NCBI GenBank assembly: GCA_022818135.1
Contig: JAFMSR010000001.1
Location: 38,578,358-38,642,357, forward strand
Length of the DNA: 64,000 nucleotides
Direction of reading: 5' to 3'
Source of the DNA: Saxidomus purpurata
Lineage: Eukaryota > Mollusca > Bivalvia > Venerida > Veneridae
The notes beneath the pieces are model-generated. The model worked only from the letters and a program-made list of their open reading frames with translations. It was not told the DNA's origin and did not search any database. Positions 60,658-64,000 of this stretch are shown here, piece after piece. Each line of letters starts with the position of its first letter. Position 1 is the first letter of the stretch. Made by a program: the position numbers and the translations under genes.

Positions 60658-61230
60658 CAGGGAACAAGAAATGCGGCAATGCCGCCAAACCAGATTTTCA
60701 ACAGCGCCTGTAGAAATTCTAGAATTTAATAATACATTTATTAAAAAAACAAGTTACAAAGTAGACATGAAATAATATACAATCTTTTTAAATACCTCCA
60801 AAGATGATATGACCTTTGACTGCAAATCAAGTTAAAATCATGAAACAGGATTTTCAAGTTAGTCACTGTGACCTGACCTGGAGCCGCCATGCGGAACATG
60901 CGTTCTGCACGTCATCTTGATGTGGTAAACATTTGTCTGAAGTTTCATCAAAATTCTTCAAAGGGTTGAAGAGTTACAGAGCGGACAGGATTTTCAAGTT
61001 AAGTCCTGTGACCTTGACCTTGGAGCCAGCCATGCGGGAACATGCGTTGCACGTCATCTTGATTGGTAAACATTTGTCTGAAGTTTCATCAAAATTCTTC
61101 AAAGGGTTGAAGAGTTACAGAGCGGACACAATTTCGTTTGACGCCCGCCCATCCGCCCATCCGCCCATCCGCCCGCCATACCCCAATCTAATAACCAGGA
61201 TTTTCAAAATTGAAAACCTGGTTAATAAAA
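60658..61230. mobile_element. Short Pearl-like element, 2 units plus CCGCCCAT microsatellite
   Basis: Begins AACAAGAAATGCGGCAATGC. Two units of about 140 bp start at AGGATTTTCAAGTTA (about 60847 and 60988), each with TCATCTTGAT and GAAGAGTTACAGAGCGGAC. (CCGCCCAT)n lies at 61144-61176, and the end has ACCAGGATTTTC and GAAAACCTGGTTAAT-like inverted words. The two units differ by several single-base indels. Confidence 0.7.
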
Positions 61231-63975
61231 TACAGCATTTTGAAAATGCATTTTCTGTTTTTCCAAAGAAAAGCTTTTAAACCGGACCCACTAGCGTAAA
61301 ATTGGGGGATTTTTATACGTGCTGCAATCCCGATTTTCCAATAATACAAGTCTTAATTGTTCATTGAAATGATTCTCCCTAGCGTGTCTTCCTTGCAGCA
61401 CATAATTCCATTGCAGCACATTTAATTGATACAACATCAGCTTCTGCGACGCACTGACGACAGTGAACCTCTCAAGCTTGAAATCTAAAAGACTTCATGT
61501 CTATAGGAAGAACGTTTTAACTCACGATCATTTCAGATCTCAAAATTAATTAAAAGTCAGAAATCGCGCAAAGCTAAGAAATATAATAATGTAAAAGTTC
61601 TGAGAATTCATGTTCAATACATCTTTCAAGCGAAACGTTACACGGATCTTTCATGTTTCCGTCTCTCCATTTTAGTTAATTAACTAAATAAAGACGCTTT
61701 GGTTACTCGCAGTGCAGTTTCAGTTAAAAGAATAAAAAATATTTGCTTGAAAAGAAATTAGTTTTGCTCAGTAGAAACTACGATGTCACTTCTATAGTAG
61801 AATGTTAATATATTTCCCTGATTTTACATATTTGCATATTTGGAAAGTATAAGTAAGTTCAACTAAGCTTCTGTTTTCAGTGACACACGTGCCATCCAAA
61901 GAATTAATGCAGCATCTTCTAACAAGACCTATACACAGAAGAATAAATCTTGGCAAGCAAAACAAAAAACATACAGAAGGTTAGATATAACTACATAAAG
62001 TACAGACTTTAACAAATTCCGAAAGTAAAGGACAGCACAAGCATAACAATACAAACAAGCCACAAAACACAGAACAAACACAATAAAGTAACTGGTGGAA
62101 TCCGAGGTTACAGAACCAGACTACTTAAAAGCAATGTTTCCAAGAAATTAGAAGTGATTTGAGAAACATTTCAGTCCAAATACGGATATAAGAATTTGGT
62201 ATGATTCAGAATCCAATTTTCCTATTCATAACCCGCCTCCTATTTAAAGAAAAATGTTTATCATCACCAATATTCTATATAGATATTGCTACGGCAACGT
62301 GTAATGCAACTGATACATGTCAGACTGTAAAACGAGCTAACCTTTCGTCAGAAGAAAAACGGTATATTTGTATGTCACGTTCTCATTTCAAGATCTGCAT
62401 CAGGTGTCTTTATCGATTCCAACATTCATTTCACAATACATTAAGTATACAGTTAGTTTTCTGATACAATACTGTATTTTCTGATAATGCAACATGGAAC
62501 AAAGTCGTCAACTATTCACAGCGCGAAAAAACATGACTACAAAGTTTCATAGAGACGTCGAATTTAACTAGGTCAATCACACCCGTGACCTATTTTTGGG
62601 CAACCAATCAAATCACTCTTTGGCTGAAACTGGCTGGAAATTGCAGTCAGGTAAATCTCTCCTATTTTGGACACAGAAAAACACTTTTGATAGGTATAGA
62701 CATGGTGGGAAACATGCCGAGGTCTCATCCACAAATACAAGCTAATATAGTTGCTCTTATGGACGGACCTTTATAAAATTTGCTTCAAATCAAATCAAAG
62801 ACGTCGAACTTTTAACTAATGTCTTTTCAAAAAGTAGGCTTAGGTTGGTTAAAAAAAGACTTGGTAACAGTTGATGAAGATGTAGACAAAAGTGAACTTG
62901 CTGAAGCTTAACCTAAATCTAATTTGAATCGACGTTCACCGCCGGATTTCAACAAAAAGCGACGTCTAAAAGAGCGAAATGACAATTTACACAAAAAATG
63001 ATTTCTTCTATCAAATCTATCTTTCCATCGCCGTTTTTTTATTAATATGTCGGATTAAGTCTCTCAATATTTAGGTTAACTCTACACCCTGAAAACATTG
63101 CACAATAAGACCAACAAACACCACTATAGCGGTTAATTTCCATGGACATTCCTCCTTGATATAAAAAACATCATTTGCTCCGGTATTTAGCCAGATAATA
63201 ATGCGTGCGTGTGCATACTTTTCAAAAACGCCTGTGAGATTCCTTGAAATTGTCTCAAACATTAATGAATTAATGCATGCATGCAGAAAATAAAGAACAG
63301 CGGTCCATTAACAGTGACAACGTGGCAGTTACATAATAAAGATGACATTAAAAATAAAAACAACGTTCACGGAAACACAAGTTTTTCAAACTAGCTGTAC
63401 TGTTCTCGACCCACTGCCTTGTGGCAATAACATAAATTAGCCTCAAAACATGGACTGAATCTCCATGACAGCAATCGAAATAAAATTTAATAAATCCACA
63501 TACACTAAAAATGTGAAAGCAAGATAGTCCTGTATACTTTCAGATCACGATGACGAAGTCCGACACGCCACACAAACTCATATACTGCTATGTACCCAAG
63601 TTTGTTCAAATATGTCGATAGAAACTGTTTTTTGACATTGATTCTATTTTAAGAACAGTGACCTTGACCCCAGATTTGTAAAATTATTTGGAAAAAATTG
63701 GGTCAATACTTTCCAACAATGTATTTTTTTACATAATTTCCTAAGAAGTCTAAGTAAAACGTGCGACACCCTGGGCATTGTCGATTTTGAACAAGGGGTA
63801 TGGTTTCAAAACACTTAGCTGCGGACCACTCTACAATGCCAAATAAGCACACGTAAGTAATAATACCATGAACGAGAGCTGCCTCGCCTCCGGAGTTTGT
63901 AACAAACACTGTGTCACAGGTCACAGGTGGTGCTCATTTTCATTACCTTCTTTTACAATGTTGAAAATACAATAT
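61231..63975. other. Intergenic, no established gene
   Basis: AT-rich. Contains one coding-like but stop-interrupted plus-strand frame (62819-63001, separate entry) and no recognised repeat. Confidence 0.45.
62819..63001 (+). pseudogene. Possible decayed coding fragment, unknown family
   Basis: One frame reads MSFQKVGLGWLKKDLVTVDE then DVDKSELAEA, a TAA at 62909-62911, and continues with NRRSPPDFNKKRRLKERNDN before a second stop. The acidic then basic make-up looks protein-like. The open frame at 62585-62776 is in the same register, with two stops between. No family is recognised. Confidence 0.25.
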
Positions 63976-64000
63976 AAAAAGAGCTGTCACATGACAGCAC
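63976..64000 (+). mobile_element. Left end of another tandem-array element, cut by the window
   Basis: AAGAGCTGTCACATGACAGC matches the leader of the element at 32917 (AAGAGCTGTCCATAAGACAGC), with the same GCTGTC/GACAGC hairpin. The body lies beyond the window. Confidence 0.55.

Overview
The window looks like invertebrate animal DNA, most probably from a marine bivalve mollusc. The evidence is AT-rich sequence, a gene cut into many short exons with GT-AG introns, long non-coding stretches, and many repeats of kinds known from bivalves: non-autonomous elements with internal tandem units and GACG/GACC microsatellites (Pearl/Helitron-like) and tRNA-derived SINEs. The bivalve assignment is inference from repeat style; no bacterial gene organisation is seen.

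Two protein-coding genes are well supported, both on the minus strand. (1) 1295-32811: at least 24 coding exons of the TALPID3 (KIAA0586) orthologue, a centrosome/basal-body protein needed for ciliogenesis and Hedgehog signalling. All 23 internal junctions have GT-AG borders and matching phases. The joined frame gives 1379 codons plus a stop, starting inside a split codon. The N-terminal part is not securely found; a speculative first exon with two inverted YY1-like motifs lies near 42.05 kb. (2) 53510-55291: an intact intronless 593-aa IRF2BP-family transcriptional co-regulator with its N-terminal C4 zinc finger and C-terminal RING-type finger. A palindromic CRE lies about 310 bp upstream.

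The rest is introns and intergenic DNA rich in repeats: a 7 x 146-bp array element at 12.1-13.3 kb and a second copy of it at 33.55-34.83 kb, the latter nested in a 7 x 165-bp array element (32.9-35.5 kb); a 24-bp minisatellite touching a TALPID3 splice donor (21.0-21.25 kb); a 32-bp minisatellite of about 40 units (37.9-39.2 kb); a GACCTAG-rich element at 39.5-40.35 kb; another at 58.7-60.4 kb with a 170-bp-unit Pearl-like element nested in it; smaller Pearl-like copies at 44.6 and 60.7 kb; and tRNA-like SINE heads or tails at 6.4, 9.5, 22.1, 24.9, 28.4, 49.2 and 51.6 kb.

The two genes do not form an operon and nothing indicates a joint pathway. I found no evidence of a new enzymatic or defence system. 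The most notable structures are the nested tandem-array elements, the minisatellite that copies a real 5' splice site, the repeated SEGE-type motif in the TALPID3 C-terminus, and a GC/poly-C tract that looks like a consensus error.
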